DNA of 41,421 nucleotides from BTRF01 sp036986255 (GCA_036986255.1 BTRF01000001.1:1-41421), one strand, 5' to 3'; shown: positions 26,793 through 35,520, numbered from the stretch's first letter. Notes: generated by a model not told the origin, from the letters alone. Made by a program: numbers and translations.

Positions 26793-26904
26793 CTGTCCGA
26801 AGACAGTGAGGGTCCGTTGAGGACTTAATCAGACTCACCGAGGAGAAGTAACCTAAAGGGTTGGGAAATTTGATGAGACCTCGGTGAGCACCCGAGGTTT
26901 TTTT
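26793..26904 (+). promoter_or_regulatory. rplJ leader with attenuator-like mutually exclusive stems (L10-leader type)
   Basis: Two small hairpins (CTGTC/GACAG at 26793-26806 and GTCC/GGAC at 26812-26824) precede a long stem in which CTCACCGAGG (26834-26843) pairs with CCTCGGTGAG (26879-26888). The same CCTCGG can instead pair with CCGAGG (26892-26897), followed by seven Ts, which is a terminator. The CCGAGG arm is also the only Shine-Dalgarno candidate, seven bases from the ATG. Position and layout match known L10 autoregulatory leaders. Confidence 0.7.
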
Positions 26905-27432
26905 ATGGTTACGAAAGAAAAAGCTAAACAAGTTGAAAACTTGATTGATGAAATTGCCCGATCCGAGGCGGTTGTGTTCTCTGATTACGCCGGGTTTACG
27001 GTTACCGAAATGACGGAGCTCCGAAGAAAGCTCTCTGAGTTGGGAGCGGTCCTTCAGGTGACTAAAAATTCACTTCTTAAGCTTGCCCTGGAGAAGGGGG
27101 GGCTTCCTTTGCCCAGGGAGTTGACGGGTCCTACCGCGACTCTTTTTTCTGGAGAAGCGGATCCTATCGAGAGTATTAAGACTTTGGCTTCCTTTATCAA
27201 GGAGAAGGGAAAGGGGGAGGTCAAGTCCGGTTTCTTTGAGAAGGCTTTTGTAGCGGCGGAGGAAGTTGGGGCACTAGCGTCTCTACCTGGAAAAAAGGTT
27301 TTGCAGGCTCAACTGGTTAACCGGCTAGCGGCCCCCATATATAATCTAGCGTATGTTTTGGGTAACGGTCCTCAAAAGTTGGTATCTGTTTTAGATCAGA
27401 TTACAAAACAGAGGGGAGGTGGAACAGAGTAA
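26905..27432 (+). CDS. rplJ: 50S ribosomal protein L10
   Basis: The ATG at 26905 gives a 175-residue L10 starting [13 protein letters not shown], as usual for the family. A GTG seven codons earlier lies inside the leader hairpin and is less likely. Conserved features are [11 protein letters not shown] near residue 25, [21 protein letters not shown] and a C-terminal helix that would bind L7/L12 dimers. It forms the base of the ribosomal stalk and probably regulates its own leader. Confidence 0.95.
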   Translation: MVTKEKAKQVENLIDEIARSEAVVFSDYAGFTVTEMTELRRKLSELGAVLQVTKNSLLKLALEKGGLPLPRELTGPTATLFSGEADPIESIKTLASFIKEKGKGEVKSGFFEKAFVAAEEVGALASLPGKKVLQAQLVNRLAAPIYNLAYVLGNGPQKLVSVLDQITKQRGGGTE

Positions 27433-27460
27433 CTCGCATTTTGTGAGTTTAAAGCTAATT

Positions 27461-27898
27461 ATGACGGAAGAAAAGAAAGATAAGAAGAAAGAGATAAAGC
27501 TCTCTAAGAAGGCCGAAGAGGTGATTAAAGCTGTAGAGGGAATGTCCGTTTTGGAGTTAAATGAGCTGGTTAAGGCGTTGGAAGATAAGTTTAACGTCTC
27601 GGCCGCTCCGGCCCCTACTGTCGTTGCCGCCGCACCCGCCGCTAATGGCGAGGGTGGTGCTGAGAGTGGTGGAGCCGAAGAGAAATCCAGCTACGATGTG
27701 ATCCTTTCCGGTTCCGGCGACAAGAAGATTGCGGTAATCAAAGCCGTGCGCGAGATCAATCAGAACCTTGGTCTCAAGGAGGCCAAAGACTTAGTGGAAT
27801 CTCCTCCCCAACCGATTCTTGAAGGAGCTAAGAAAGAGGATGCCGAGGAAGCTAAGAAGAAGCTTGAAGCAGCCGGAGCAACCGTGGAGATTAAATAG
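27461..27898 (+). CDS. rplL: 50S ribosomal protein L7/L12
   Basis: Starting at the ATG at 27461, this 145-residue protein has a lysine-rich N-terminal tail, the L10-binding dimerisation helices ([17 protein letters not shown]), an Ala/Gly hinge and the factor-binding C-terminal domain ([20 protein letters not shown]). The N-terminal tail and a longer hinge make it larger than the usual 120 residues. No rpoB follows. The operon ends in a REP-like palindrome and the next gene is on the other strand. Confidence 0.95.
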   Translation: MTEEKKDKKKEIKLSKKAEEVIKAVEGMSVLELNELVKALEDKFNVSAAPAPTVVAAAPAANGEGGAESGGAEEKSSYDVILSGSGDKKIAVIKAVREINQNLGLKEAKDLVESPPQPILEGAKKEDAEEAKKKLEAAGATVEIK

Positions 27899-27913
27899 AC
27901 GCAGGCTAGTCTT

Positions 27914-27938
27914 ATAGCAAATCAACCCTTAGGGTTGA
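27914..27938 (+). repeat. REP-like palindrome after rplL
   Basis: A third exact copy of the 25-bp element that flanks the Y1 transposase (10485 and 11251), in the same orientation, 16 bases past the rplL stop. Besides being a mobile repeat it could serve as an mRNA 3' hairpin. Confidence 0.75.
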
Positions 27939-28000
27939 GGTGCTTGTTTTGCTCCTCCTGTTCCCTGATCTCTGGTCTCTAACTAGCTACTGGCCTGCTA

Positions 28001-29761
28001 CTAAAGGGTTTCCCTTCTCTTGAGGGCGGTTTTGGGTTTCTTCCTAATGACGATAGGAGGATTGAGCGGCTCTATTTTTTTGGCAACAATCAGCTCTTCT
28101 CCTTTATAGCTGCGGGCCGTGTTTTGGCGCTCCCACTCAACGGAGGCGATGAGAATCTTATACGACCCTGTAGGAGCGACAAATTGGTAGCGGCCGCTAG
28201 TATTCGTAACCCTGCGCTGGATCAGTTTTCCTGTTTTAGCATCCACTAGAGATAGGGCTACCCCGCCCGCCCGGTTTCCCTTCCCATCTTTTACCGTTCC
28301 CCAGTACCTCTCCGTCTTAACAGCATTAACCGCTACTAGCGAAAGAGCGACGACGTAAAAACCCGCAATTACCTGGTTGTAAAGATTTGGTATGGCTAGA
28401 TAGGCAATCCCCGAGAGCAGGAGACCCCCCGTAAGGAGTGGCAGGTTGATGGCGGAGCCGTGTTTTCTGAACAGCTGCTTGATTTTGCTGGGCTTCTGGG
28501 CGCCGCGCGGGTCGATGGGGACGCTTAGGCTCACGGTGGGCTTGGTCTCGAGAACCTCAAAGACCTCGCCGTGGTAAATGCTCTCGTACTCCCCGTCCTT
28601 TTCTCTGGAAACTACTTGGGAAGGGAACTCGTAGCCGGCCCGGGACGCTTCAAGCTTGTACTTCCCTTTCTGGGGCAGAAAAGCGAAAACCCCGAACGCG
28701 TTGGTGACCTCCATATCGATAAACTTCCCCTTTTCGTCGAGAAGCCGAATGAGGCCTTGGGCCAGCGGCTGCTTGGTGACCGCATCGTAGAGGACTCCCC
28801 AGGCTCTTTTCTTTTTCTTTTTTTCAAAAAACACGGGGAGGAACGGAAATCCGCTCGCAATGGCGAGGTATTGACTAAGGAGCAGGCCCAGGTCTTGGAT
28901 GGTTACTAAGCCTGCTTGCAGAAAAAGCCCTAAAAGCGTTAGCGGAATGGCCACTTTGGAGGTAGCATTGGAGACTTGTTTAACTGACTCCGGAAGGGCT
29001 TGGACGGCCGCAGTTACGTTTTCGAGGGTGTTTTCGACCGCGTTTGAGAAGGAATTCGACAGCGATCCTACTATCTCCGCTAAGGGACCGAGTTGATCGG
29101 TGATAATACTAATGAGGGTGTCAATCGGCCCTGCTGATCCGATCTCGAAATACAGCTCTTGACTCTCCCTGCTCTCTCGGCTTCCTACGGCCGAAACTGC
29201 CTTAACTGTATAGCTGCCCTTCCCCAGCGCATTGACGAGAAGCTCCCATCCTCCGGTAGTTTCATCTGCTGCGGCGGAGAAAGTACCGTTGTAGCCTTGA
29301 TCAGAGGTGATGGCTACCCGGATAGTTGCTTCGGGGTAGCTGAAACCGGATAACTTAAGGTTATCCTCCGGCAGACTCTCCTCTTCTACGGAAGTGATGG
29401 TAGGCGGTAGGACTTCGCCGTCTAGAGTTGTTCCCAGAATTAGAACCTTATTAGTTATTCCGGCCTCATCGGTGGCGTAAATGTAGATTGAACCCAGATC
29501 CCCACTCTTAATAAGGAAGGTGAAGTTTACTAGGCCCTTTTCGTTCAGCTTTGCAACGGCTTGAATCTCTTCGGCGGCATTCTCCACCGTTACTTCCGAC
29601 CACGGGGCTGTTTTCCCGTTGACAATGGAGACAGTGGTATCGCCGTCGATGGGAGAGAATAGAGCCCCGATTCCTTCTCCTCTGGATTGGGCCTCTGCGG
29701 AGCGGGCGAAAAGCAGAAGGACAGTAAAGAGCAGTACTGCGGCGGCAATTTTTCGCATCAC
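28001..29761 (-). CDS. Secreted/membrane envelope protein with Ig-like and two CarboxypepD_reg-like domains
   Basis: A 586-residue protein with a signal peptide (KIAAAVLLFTVLLLFARSAEA, cleavage after about residue 24), beta-sandwich domains in the first 200 residues, a helical linker and a membrane span near 275-300. A carboxypeptidase-regulatory-like beta-sandwich (WGVLYDAVTKQPLAQGLIRL), two more hydrophobic segments (about 445-485), and a second such domain (WGTVKDGKGNRAGGVALSLV) follow. Such domains are common in surface or transport-associated proteins; no catalytic site was seen. It is divergent from the fibre gene at 29840. Start is GTG at 29761 or ATG at 29758. Its role is probably structural. 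Confidence 0.7.
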   Translation of the reverse strand: MMRKIAAAVLLFTVLLLFARSAEAQSRGEGIGALFSPIDGDTTVSIVNGKTAPWSEVTVENAAEEIQAVAKLNEKGLVNFTFLIKSGDLGSIYIYATDEAGITNKVLILGTTLDGEVLPPTITSVEEESLPEDNLKLSGFSYPEATIRVAITSDQGYNGTFSAAADETTGGWELLVNALGKGSYTVKAVSAVGSRESRESQELYFEIGSAGPIDTLISIITDQLGPLAEIVGSLSNSFSNAVENTLENVTAAVQALPESVKQVSNATSKVAIPLTLLGLFLQAGLVTIQDLGLLLSQYLAIASGFPFLPVFFEKKKKKRAWGVLYDAVTKQPLAQGLIRLLDEKGKFIDMEVTNAFGVFAFLPQKGKYKLEASRAGYEFPSQVVSREKDGEYESIYHGEVFEVLETKPTVSLSVPIDPRGAQKPSKIKQLFRKHGSAINLPLLTGGLLLSGIAYLAIPNLYNQVIAGFYVVALSLVAVNAVKTERYWGTVKDGKGNRAGGVALSLVDAKTGKLIQRRVTNTSGRYQFVAPTGSYKILIASVEWERQNTARSYKGEELIVAKKIEPLNPPIVIRKKPKTALKRRETL

Positions 29762-29839
29762 CTTATGTATACCATTTTTTCTTTTTCACTGGCCGCTAGC
29801 CGGGGAACTTGGCTTTTGAATTTGTTATCATTCTTTTAG

Positions 29840-32800
29840 ATGCCTAATCCTGCCCTGGAGGGCCCCATTACAATTCCGTCGAATGACCAGCTACGGCGGT
29901 CGTTTAGGTTAGCTACTCCTTCTAAGTTTCGTCGTTCGGCTCCCAAGATAATTACTCTTGTTTTGACCTTTCTCTTAATTGGTCTTGCTTTTAAGTACTA
30001 CCCTATCGTTGGGCAGGTGTTGGGCGTTCAAACCCAAGGGGGGAGTGCCGTAACCCTGGATCGTATTTTGGACGACAGCTTTAACCTCTCCCTTGCCGGA
30101 TATGTGGAGGGCAAGAGGTTAAAATCTTTTGCTACTTCCGGGGCTCCTCTTACTGTTTCAAGTACTGGATTAGTCACGAATCTCAACTCTGATTTTCTTG
30201 ACGGGCAACACGGTAGCTACTACCTTGGCGCTACTACTTTAGATTCTCTTGATTCCACTTCCTTTCTCAGGTCTGATGTGAGTGACAGCTATACCTCCGG
30301 TACTTTGACCTTCAACTCTGGAACGACCCTTGATGTTAACGGCGACTTCACTATCGCCGATACCGTCATTAATCTTGATGGAGGAGCAACGACTATTCAA
30401 ACTGTATCTGGATCACTTTCGCTTAAAGGGTCGGGGTTGGAGTTTGAAGGAACATCTGCCAGCAGCGATGTCGAGTTCTTCCGCGACCTGGCCAACGGGG
30501 GGCAGGGAAACAACGGCCTTTACCTTTTTAGCTACAACACCGGGGTGGGAGGGACCCGCTCCGGGCGGCTGTGGGTCACTACGACGGGAGAGTTCCGAAT
30601 CGATCCGAGCGTCTCCAACCGCCTCTCCTTGGATACTTATGCCGAAAGCTACCTCACAGCCTTCGAAAGTTCTGCCGCAGGAGAGAACCGGGAGTTTCGG
30701 ATCTACGGCTGGAACACGGCTCTCGCCGCCCCGGCTTACGGCCTCTTCCAATATGACGACACCAATGACCGCTTCCGCTTGGATGTCTCTACCGGCGATT
30801 TGGAACTGGACGATGATGTTTATATTACGGGATTGCTGGATGTTGTTGGGACCCTCACGGCCAATGGCAGAGTGGGGGTGGGGGTTGATCCGGAGTACGC
30901 TCTCCATGTTCGGACTGAAGACTACACCGGGACCCAGACGCTCATGCGGAGTGCTTTGGTGGATCTTTTCCTTTACGCCGATGACGCCACCCCCGACACC
31001 AATTCTTACAACACTATTCAAGGGCGGGCCCGCTACTACGGAGGGGTGGGGGACACCGCTTACGCTATCAGGGCATTGCGGGGGAGCGTGTGGAATACGG
31101 GTGCCGGAACGATCACCGAGGCCGTTGGGTCTTTTACAACTATTCGGAATGGCAGTACGGGTACGATTGAGAGGGCCATCGCTTTCTACACCCCCGGAGT
31201 TGCTAATAGTTCGACGGGGACCATCCAGAACGCTTACGGTATGCTAAGTGGAAATGTTGATAATACTGGTGGAGGAACGATAGTTAATAACTACGGTCTG
31301 TATATTGAAGACCCGACGTGTGTTGGCTGTACTAATACTTGGTCTATCTATTCTGAGGCGGGTGACAACTTCTTTGGCGGGTCGGTGGGGATTGGGACGG
31401 CAACCCCTGACGGTAAATTACATGTTCTAAGTGCAGATTCGGGTGCTGCTCCCTCCACCTTCGCAGATGACTTTATCGTTGAAGGTACCGGCTCTATGGG
31501 AATGACACTTGCGGCTAATAGCAGCGGCTCTGGAAATATTTATTGGGCCAACGAAGCCACAAACCAAGCCGCATCTATTTCATATTCTCACTCATCCGAT
31601 TCGTTGTCTATTTCAAATGCCTCCGGAACTCACATTGTTATGGGAGCTTCCGAATTAGTCATCAACGAGTTTAGTTATGACAACGACTTCCGTATAGAAT
31701 CCGATACCTCTCAGTATATGTTCTTCTTGGATGGTGGTAATAATGAAATTTTAATTGATGCGTCTAACACCCTCACTACAGCGGATGGAACACTGCATGT
31801 AAGCACAGCTTCTGCCGGGGCCACCAGCGCGAATGCAGTTGCTGATGATCTCGTTGTTGAGAACAGCGCCGAAGGAGGAATAACTATCCTTACGCCCGAT
31901 ACCAACGCGGGCAGTTTAACCTTCGGCTCTTCGGGCGGAAATCTCAAAGGTCGGATACGCTATGACCACAGCGCTGAGGCAATGGAGTTCTATACGAATA
32001 CGCTTGTCCGCTTGTATCTCTCGGAATCGACGGGCTTTGTCATCAACGCTGGAAGCACGGATTTCGATACAAGAATTGAGGGCGATACTGAACCCTATCT
32101 GCTGTTTGCGGATGCGGGTAGCGATAGGGTGGGGATTGGGACTAACATTCCCGGTGCGAGATTAGAAGTTAAGGGTGCTACAAACGACGCCACCGCTTAT
32201 GCTCTCGACGCGAGAAACAGCGATGACAGGAGCCTCTTTTTTGCGAGAAACGACGGGACGCTTGAGATCGGCAACGCTTTACTGACAGGTCCTACTACCA
32301 GCGTTACCATCTATCCTAAGCTTTATTCTATGGAGCCCTCCTTCTTTACGAATGGTACTTTTCTGGGTCTTGCTACAGGAACCTGGGGGTACTTGAGTGT
32401 AGTAGAGGACTATGGGGCTGAAGGTATTGCAAGAATAGTAGATACAGGCATAACCGATGACGCTGGCGTTTCAGTTTTGCGTTTGGGATTGGGTACTATA
32501 ACCACCGGTGTAGCTACCAGATTTGTTACTTTTTATGCCGCCGCAACTACTGAGAGCGATGGGACTGGAGTGGGGAGGATCCGCCTAAACAACGGTGGCG
32601 TCGCTTACGAAACAGGCGGCGCGGACTACGCGGAGTACGTTACCGTTTCCGGCTCGGTTAGCCAGGGTGACATCATCTCCATCCCCTCCTCGGCAGGGAA
32701 GAAGGCTTTGGTTGGAGAAAGAGTCGTTGGGGTAGTTTCTGATACCGCCGGGTTTGTGGGGAACGCCAAATCGGAATCCCCTGGGCCAAACCAGGCCATC

Positions 32801-33316
32801 GTTGGGTTTATAGGGCAGATCAGGACTAAGGTTACAGGAAACATAAAGTCCGGGGACTTAATAACCGCCTCAAACATAGCTGGTGTTGGTACAAAAGCAG
32901 AAGGCAGAGGATCAGTTGTTGGAATCGCTCTTGAATCTCACAGTGGGGCAGCGGTTTCCAAGATCAAGGTTTTTGTCAATCCTGGCTGGTGGGATCCGGG
33001 AACCGAGATTGTCAGTGATGGTACGGCCGGTGCCGATATGAACATACCGGACCAGCTTAAAGTTTTGGGTGTTGAGGCCGAAGTAGGAATCTTCCAAACC
33101 CTAAGGGTTAAGGTAGAGGCTGTTTTCTTAACCCTTAGGGTTAAAGTGGCCGAGATCGCTTCTGCAGTGGTAGATACGCTCAAGGTTGGAAACCTAACGA
33201 TTGGGGAGGCAGACGCCCCGGCTGGAATTACCATTTACGACCGAGTAACCGGAGAACCCTACTGCGTCTCTATCTCCGACGGCGATTGGCTCAAAGAACT
33301 GGGCGAGTGTGAATAG
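29840..33316 (+). CDS. Membrane-anchored VGIGT-repeat fibre-like protein
   Basis: This 1158-residue protein is a complete, smaller relative of the giant protein at the window start. A short basic cytoplasmic tail and one transmembrane segment (about residues 36-56, ITLVLTFLLIGLAFKYYP) anchor it. An NLNSDFLDGQHGSYYL repeat, beta-rich repeats and VGIGT-type anchors (30870, 31385, 32130) follow. The C-terminal module (GGADYAEYVTVSG, VVGVVSDTAGFVG, NPGWWDPGTEI) is homologous to that of the giant protein and resembles fibre autoprocessing modules. Two REP-like palindromes are translated near the end as TLRVKV. It is divergent from the gene at 28001 and meets rpmB end to end. Confidence 0.85.
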   Translation: MPNPALEGPITIPSNDQLRRSFRLATPSKFRRSAPKIITLVLTFLLIGLAFKYYPIVGQVLGVQTQGGSAVTLDRILDDSFNLSLAGYVEGKRLKSFATSGAPLTVSSTGLVTNLNSDFLDGQHGSYYLGATTLDSLDSTSFLRSDVSDSYTSGTLTFNSGTTLDVNGDFTIADTVINLDGGATTIQTVSGSLSLKGSGLEFEGTSASSDVEFFRDLANGGQGNNGLYLFSYNTGVGGTRSGRLWVTTTGEFRIDPSVSNRLSLDTYAESYLTAFESSAAGENREFRIYGWNTALAAPAYGLFQYDDTNDRFRLDVSTGDLELDDDVYITGLLDVVGTLTANGRVGVGVDPEYALHVRTEDYTGTQTLMRSALVDLFLYADDATPDTNSYNTIQGRARYYGGVGDTAYAIRALRGSVWNTGAGTITEAVGSFTTIRNGSTGTIERAIAFYTPGVANSSTGTIQNAYGMLSGNVDNTGGGTIVNNYGLYIEDPTCVGCTNTWSIYSEAGDNFFGGSVGIGTATPDGKLHVLSADSGAAPSTFADDFIVEGTGSMGMTLAANSSGSGNIYWANEATNQAASISYSHSSDSLSISNASGTHIVMGASELVINEFSYDNDFRIESDTSQYMFFLDGGNNEILIDASNTLTTADGTLHVSTASAGATSANAVADDLVVENSAEGGITILTPDTNAGSLTFGSSGGNLKGRIRYDHSAEAMEFYTNTLVRLYLSESTGFVINAGSTDFDTRIEGDTEPYLLFADAGSDRVGIGTNIPGARLEVKGATNDATAYALDARNSDDRSLFFARNDGTLEIGNALLTGPTTSVTIYPKLYSMEPSFFTNGTFLGLATGTWGYLSVVEDYGAEGIARIVDTGITDDAGVSVLRLGLGTITTGVATRFVTFYAAATTESDGTGVGRIRLNNGGVAYETGGADYAEYVTVSGSVSQGDIISIPSSAGKKALVGERVVGVVSDTAGFVGNAKSESPGPNQAIVGFIGQIRTKVTGNIKSGDLITASNIAGVGTKAEGRGSVVGIALESHSGAAVSKIKVFVNPGWWDPGTEIVSDGTAGADMNIPDQLKVLGVEAEVGIFQTLRVKVEAVFLTLRVKVAEIASAVVDTLKVGNLTIGEADAPAGITIYDRVTGEPYCVSISDGDWLKELGECE
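33097..33144. repeat. Inverted pair of REP-like palindromes translated within the fibre gene
   Basis: AACCCTAAGGGTTA at 33097-33110 and TTAACCCTTAGGGTTAA at 33128-33144 are opposite-orientation copies of the core that flanks the Y1 transposase. Both are read in the same frame and encode TLRVKV, giving a tandem peptide TLRVKVEAVFLTLRVKV. Confidence 0.8.
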
Positions 33317-33499
33317 CTAACCCTTTACCCCCCCTTTTTTAATTTTCTTTAGACAAGAGGTACAGACGCGCTTCTTTTTTCCTTCTACTTTAGCCGTGTG
33401 CAAATTAACCTTTAACCGCCGTTTGGTGTGGGCTTTGGATTTGGAGATGGTGGAGCCGACCCGGCTTCCTTTTGAGCAAATTTCGCAGATTCTTGGCAT
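33317..33499 (-). CDS. rpmB: 50S ribosomal protein L28
   Basis: This 60-residue L28 has the family core AHTKRRLKVNLHTAKV and two CxxC pairs (C5/C8 and C46/C49), so it is the zinc-binding form. It is part of the large ribosomal subunit near the E site. Its stop codon lies directly next to the stop of the fibre gene on the other strand, leaving no room for a separate terminator between them. Confidence 0.93.
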   Translation of the reverse strand: MPRICEICSKGSRVGSTISKSKAHTKRRLKVNLHTAKVEGKKKRVCTSCLKKIKKGGVKG

Positions 33500-33589
33500 T
33501 TTTCGATTGATTATTTTTCAACCCTTGCCTAAACACGTTCTTTTACTTTACCATGGCAGTGAGCTGCCGACTACTAGCTCCGGCCTATT

Positions 33590-34201
33590 ATGTATTTTTC
33601 TGCGCAGGAAATAAGAGATTTAATTAAAGCTTGGGTGGCCATCTCTCTGGCTGTCTCCTTGGCCATTTTGGGTTTTGAAGCTGTGAGAGTACTGGGCCTG
33701 CCGCTTCTGGTTCGGGCGTTTGTGATTTATGCCTTTACCGTGGGGGTGGCCTTTTTGGCTCATGAGGTTTTAGGGCACAAACTTCTCTCTCAGCGGTACG
33801 GGCTTTTCGCCGAATTTCGGGCCGATGATTTTTTTCTGATGCTGGCCGTACTGCTCTCGTTCACGGGGTTTGTTTTTGTCGCTCCCGGGGCGGTGGTGAT
33901 TGCGGGGGTTACCAGAGTTGATATTTACGGTAAGATTGCGGCGGCAGGACCGCTAGTGAATATCATTTTAGCGGTGGCCTTTGGCCTATTGATGCGGGCG
34001 GGAGTGGCGTTTTATCTTCCGCTTTACGCCGGGTCGAGTATCGACTTAGTAGCTACCAGCTATCAGATTAACGCCTGGTTGGCGCTCTTTAATCTTCTTC
34101 CTTTGGGTATCTTGGACGGGGCGAAGATATGGGCTTGGAGCCGCGGAGTTTGGATTCTTTTGGCAGGGGTTTCCGGGCTCCTTTTCTTGGGAATTATTTG
34201 A
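33590..34201 (+). CDS. Site-2-protease-like M50 membrane metalloprotease
   Basis: A 203-residue polytopic membrane protein with the zinc site HEVLGH (H58, E59, H63) in a transmembrane helix and the third-ligand motif LLPLGILDG (D176), both diagnostic of family M50. AGPLVNI near residue 119 is another typical element. No PDZ domain is present, so it is a minimal core form. M50 proteases cut within membranes, for example to release sigma factors or clear signal peptides; the substrate is unknown. Confidence 0.85.
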   Translation: MYFSAQEIRDLIKAWVAISLAVSLAILGFEAVRVLGLPLLVRAFVIYAFTVGVAFLAHEVLGHKLLSQRYGLFAEFRADDFFLMLAVLLSFTGFVFVAPGAVVIAGVTRVDIYGKIAAAGPLVNIILAVAFGLLMRAGVAFYLPLYAGSSIDLVATSYQINAWLALFNLLPLGILDGAKIWAWSRGVWILLAGVSGLLFLGII

Positions 34202-34249
34202 AGGGGGTCTTAAATTCGCTTCGAATTTTGTGCTTCGGTTTGCTACAAT

Positions 34250-34413
34250 ATAGTTGGCCTACCTGGCGCGCTGAGTTGGAGCGATTCCTGAACATTACCC
34301 TGCTAGGGACCTCTATATAGCTTCTCCGACGTGGTGAAGGAGCTGCGGGGACCCACTTTACATTCAGCGGGATCAGCTCAACAACTATTCTCAACGACTG
34401 GGTGGGTTTTTCT
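34250..34413 (+). ncRNA. Structured small RNA candidate, unassigned
   Basis: Five helices nest in one rod: 34250-34256 with 34382-34388, 34270-34274 with 34373-34377, 34288-34292 with 34363-34367, 34298-34303 with 34345-34350, and 34319-34327 with 34336-34344. A TGCTACAAT extended -10 box lies at 34241-34249 and a T-rich run at 34407-34415. An alternative ACCCAC (34351-34356) with GTGGGT (34402-34407) stem would form a terminator. The rod with bulges recalls 6S RNA, but no conserved sequence was matched. Distance from the -10 suggests the outermost helix may be only partly transcribed. Confidence 0.45.
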
Positions 34414-34419
34414 TTTGGG

Positions 34420-34944
34420 CTACCCCTTCATCTGCTCCTCTAACTGGCGTTCGATCTCTTCAGGGTTTAGCGGTTCCAACATCTTTTTAAGTTCAGGGTC
34501 GCGGCCTACATCCACCCCCATCTTTTTCAGGATTACGGCCAGGATTCTCAACACCTTGGTGAGCTCCTGCTCGGAGATTAGGTTGATTTGGAGCTCGGTC
34601 TCTTCGCGCAAACTGCTAATTCTTTCCTGGCGGTTTTGGGTGATGAGGACGAAGATCGCTAAAATGATTGCTTCAAGAGAGACGAACGTAATTAAGAGGA
34701 TGTATGGGTAGGGGTCAAATGGTTTGACGGTTGGAATCACTCCGGAGTTGATTGCGATCCATGCCGCAAAGAAGAGAAGATTGAGGATCAGGAATTCGAC
34801 AGTCCCGAAGGTGGAGACGATTTTGTCTTCAAGCCTTTCCATGGGCGAACGCCGTCCCCGCGCCTTGGCTTCGATGCTTTTAACGGCGGTTTTAAGGGCG
34901 CGGCGCCGGCTGATTTTGTTTCGACGGACTCCTTTTAGTGGCAT
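34420..34944 (-). CDS. DUF1003 family membrane protein
   Basis: Starting at the ATG at 34944 the protein has 174 residues: a basic N-terminal tail, then VEFLILNLLFFAAWIAINSG and a second transmembrane helix with the family sequence PYPYILLITFVSLEA, and a charged coiled-coil C-terminal part. This matches DUF1003, whose function is not established. A TTG six codons earlier is an alternative start. It ends beside the T-rich tail of the RNA candidate on the other strand. Confidence 0.85.
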   Translation of the reverse strand: MPLKGVRRNKISRRRALKTAVKSIEAKARGRRSPMERLEDKIVSTFGTVEFLILNLLFFAAWIAINSGVIPTVKPFDPYPYILLITFVSLEAIILAIFVLITQNRQERISSLREETELQINLISEQELTKVLRILAVILKKMGVDVGRDPELKKMLEPLNPEEIERQLEEQMKG

Positions 34945-34982
34945 TCTAGAGGATTTTAGCAATTTACAAGTGACAAGCGGTG

Positions 34983-35056
34983 TGGCAGGCCCGGGAGGAT
35001 TCGAACCCCCAAATCCCGCTCTGGAGGCGGGCGGTTTGCCGTTAGCCTACGGGCCT
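34983..35056 (-). tRNA. tRNA-Trp (CCA anticodon)
   Basis: The minus strand gives a full cloverleaf: acceptor AGGCCCG with CGGGCCT, anticodon stem CCCGC/GCGGG with loop CTCCAGA (anticodon CCA), and T-arm loop TTCGAAT. The discriminator is G and the 3' CCA is encoded. Confidence 0.93.
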
Positions 35057-35081
35057 TCATCTTAATCTTAGCACCTGAAGC

Positions 35082-35249
35082 TCAGATCTTAGTCTCTTTA
35101 TGAGGAGTCTGCTTCCGACACTTGTTGCAGAACTTCTTAAGCTTCAGCGCTTCCTGCGTGTTGATACGGTTCTTCTTGGTAGTGTAGTTATGCTTGCCGC
35201 AATCCCCACACTTCAGCCGAATGAACGGTCTTGCTCCTTTTTTAGCCAT
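35082..35249 (-). CDS. rpmG: 50S ribosomal protein L33
   Basis: A 55-residue frame on the minus strand begins [18 protein letters not shown] and ends QTPHKETKI. It has the two zinc-binding CxxC pairs (CGDC, CNKC) and the [12 protein letters not shown] signature of L33, a small large-subunit protein. It lies between tRNA-Thr(GGT) and tRNA-Trp, an order seen in many bacteria where secE and nusG follow. Confidence 0.93.
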   Translation of the reverse strand: MAKKGARPFIRLKCGDCGKHNYTTKKNRINTQEALKLKKFCNKCRKQTPHKETKI

Positions 35250-35315
35250 AGCTTCGTAATTTTATCACGGTGAGATTCTTAATTCCGCTGGCGCCAAAGT
35301 GTAGTAGGGATAGTG

Positions 35316-35330
35316 CCGCGTCTGATGCGG
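35316..35330 (-). repeat. Hairpin directly after the CCA end of tRNA-Thr(GGT)
   Basis: CCGCGTCTGATGCGG (plus strand) is an imperfect short palindrome directly abutting the encoded CCA of the tRNA. An almost identical element (CCGCGTCTGACGCGG, 35713-35727) abuts the CCA of the interrupted tRNA. Confidence 0.6.
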
Positions 35331-35406
35331 TGGAGCCCGGTGGCGGAATCGAACCGCCGACCCCGTTCTTACCAAGAACGTGCTCTTCCGACTGAGCTAA
35401 CCGGGC
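35331..35406 (-). tRNA. tRNA-Thr (GGT anticodon)
   Basis: The minus strand has acceptor GCCCGGT/ACCGGGC, D-arm GCTC/GAGC, anticodon stem CGTTC/GAACG with loop TTGGTAA (anticodon GGT), T-loop TTCGATT and an encoded CCA. The discriminator is T. Confidence 0.93.
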
Positions 35407-35448
35407 ATATATTTAGGGTGGGCGAGTCGAACTCGCCTGCTCATCTTC

Positions 35449-35520
35449 GTCTAACTCTAAAATTAGAAAGGAAAAGTCTGACTTTTCTGCTTCTAATTTC
35501 TTCTTTGAATCGAGTTAGAC
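35449..35520. repeat. 72-bp imperfect palindrome between tRNA genes
   Basis: Three nested inverted repeats share one centre: 35449-35457 with 35512-35520 (GTCTAACTC/GAGTTAGAC), 35460-35468 with 35491-35499 (AAATTAGAA/TTCTAATTT) and 35471-35478 with 35480-35487 (GAAAAGTC/GACTTTTC). A further hairpin, GGCGAGTCGAACTCGCC, is at 35421-35437. The element could be a small non-autonomous mobile palindrome or a processing/termination hairpin of the tRNA-Tyr transcript. Confidence 0.65.

Noticed and set aside
26848..26862. AACCTAAAGGGTT in the rplJ leader as a REP-like copy
   Set aside because: It is shorter and mismatched at the core, and is better explained as the apical hairpin of the leader.
26884..26904. 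GTG start for rplJ seven codons upstream
   Set aside because: It lies inside the leader hairpin and adds residues not found in L10; the ATG at 26905 fits the family.
34250..34413. SRP (4.5S) RNA
   Set aside because: The GGTGAAGGAGCTGC stretch recalls the SRP apical loop, but the conserved AGGTC...GGAA...AGCAG arrangement is absent.
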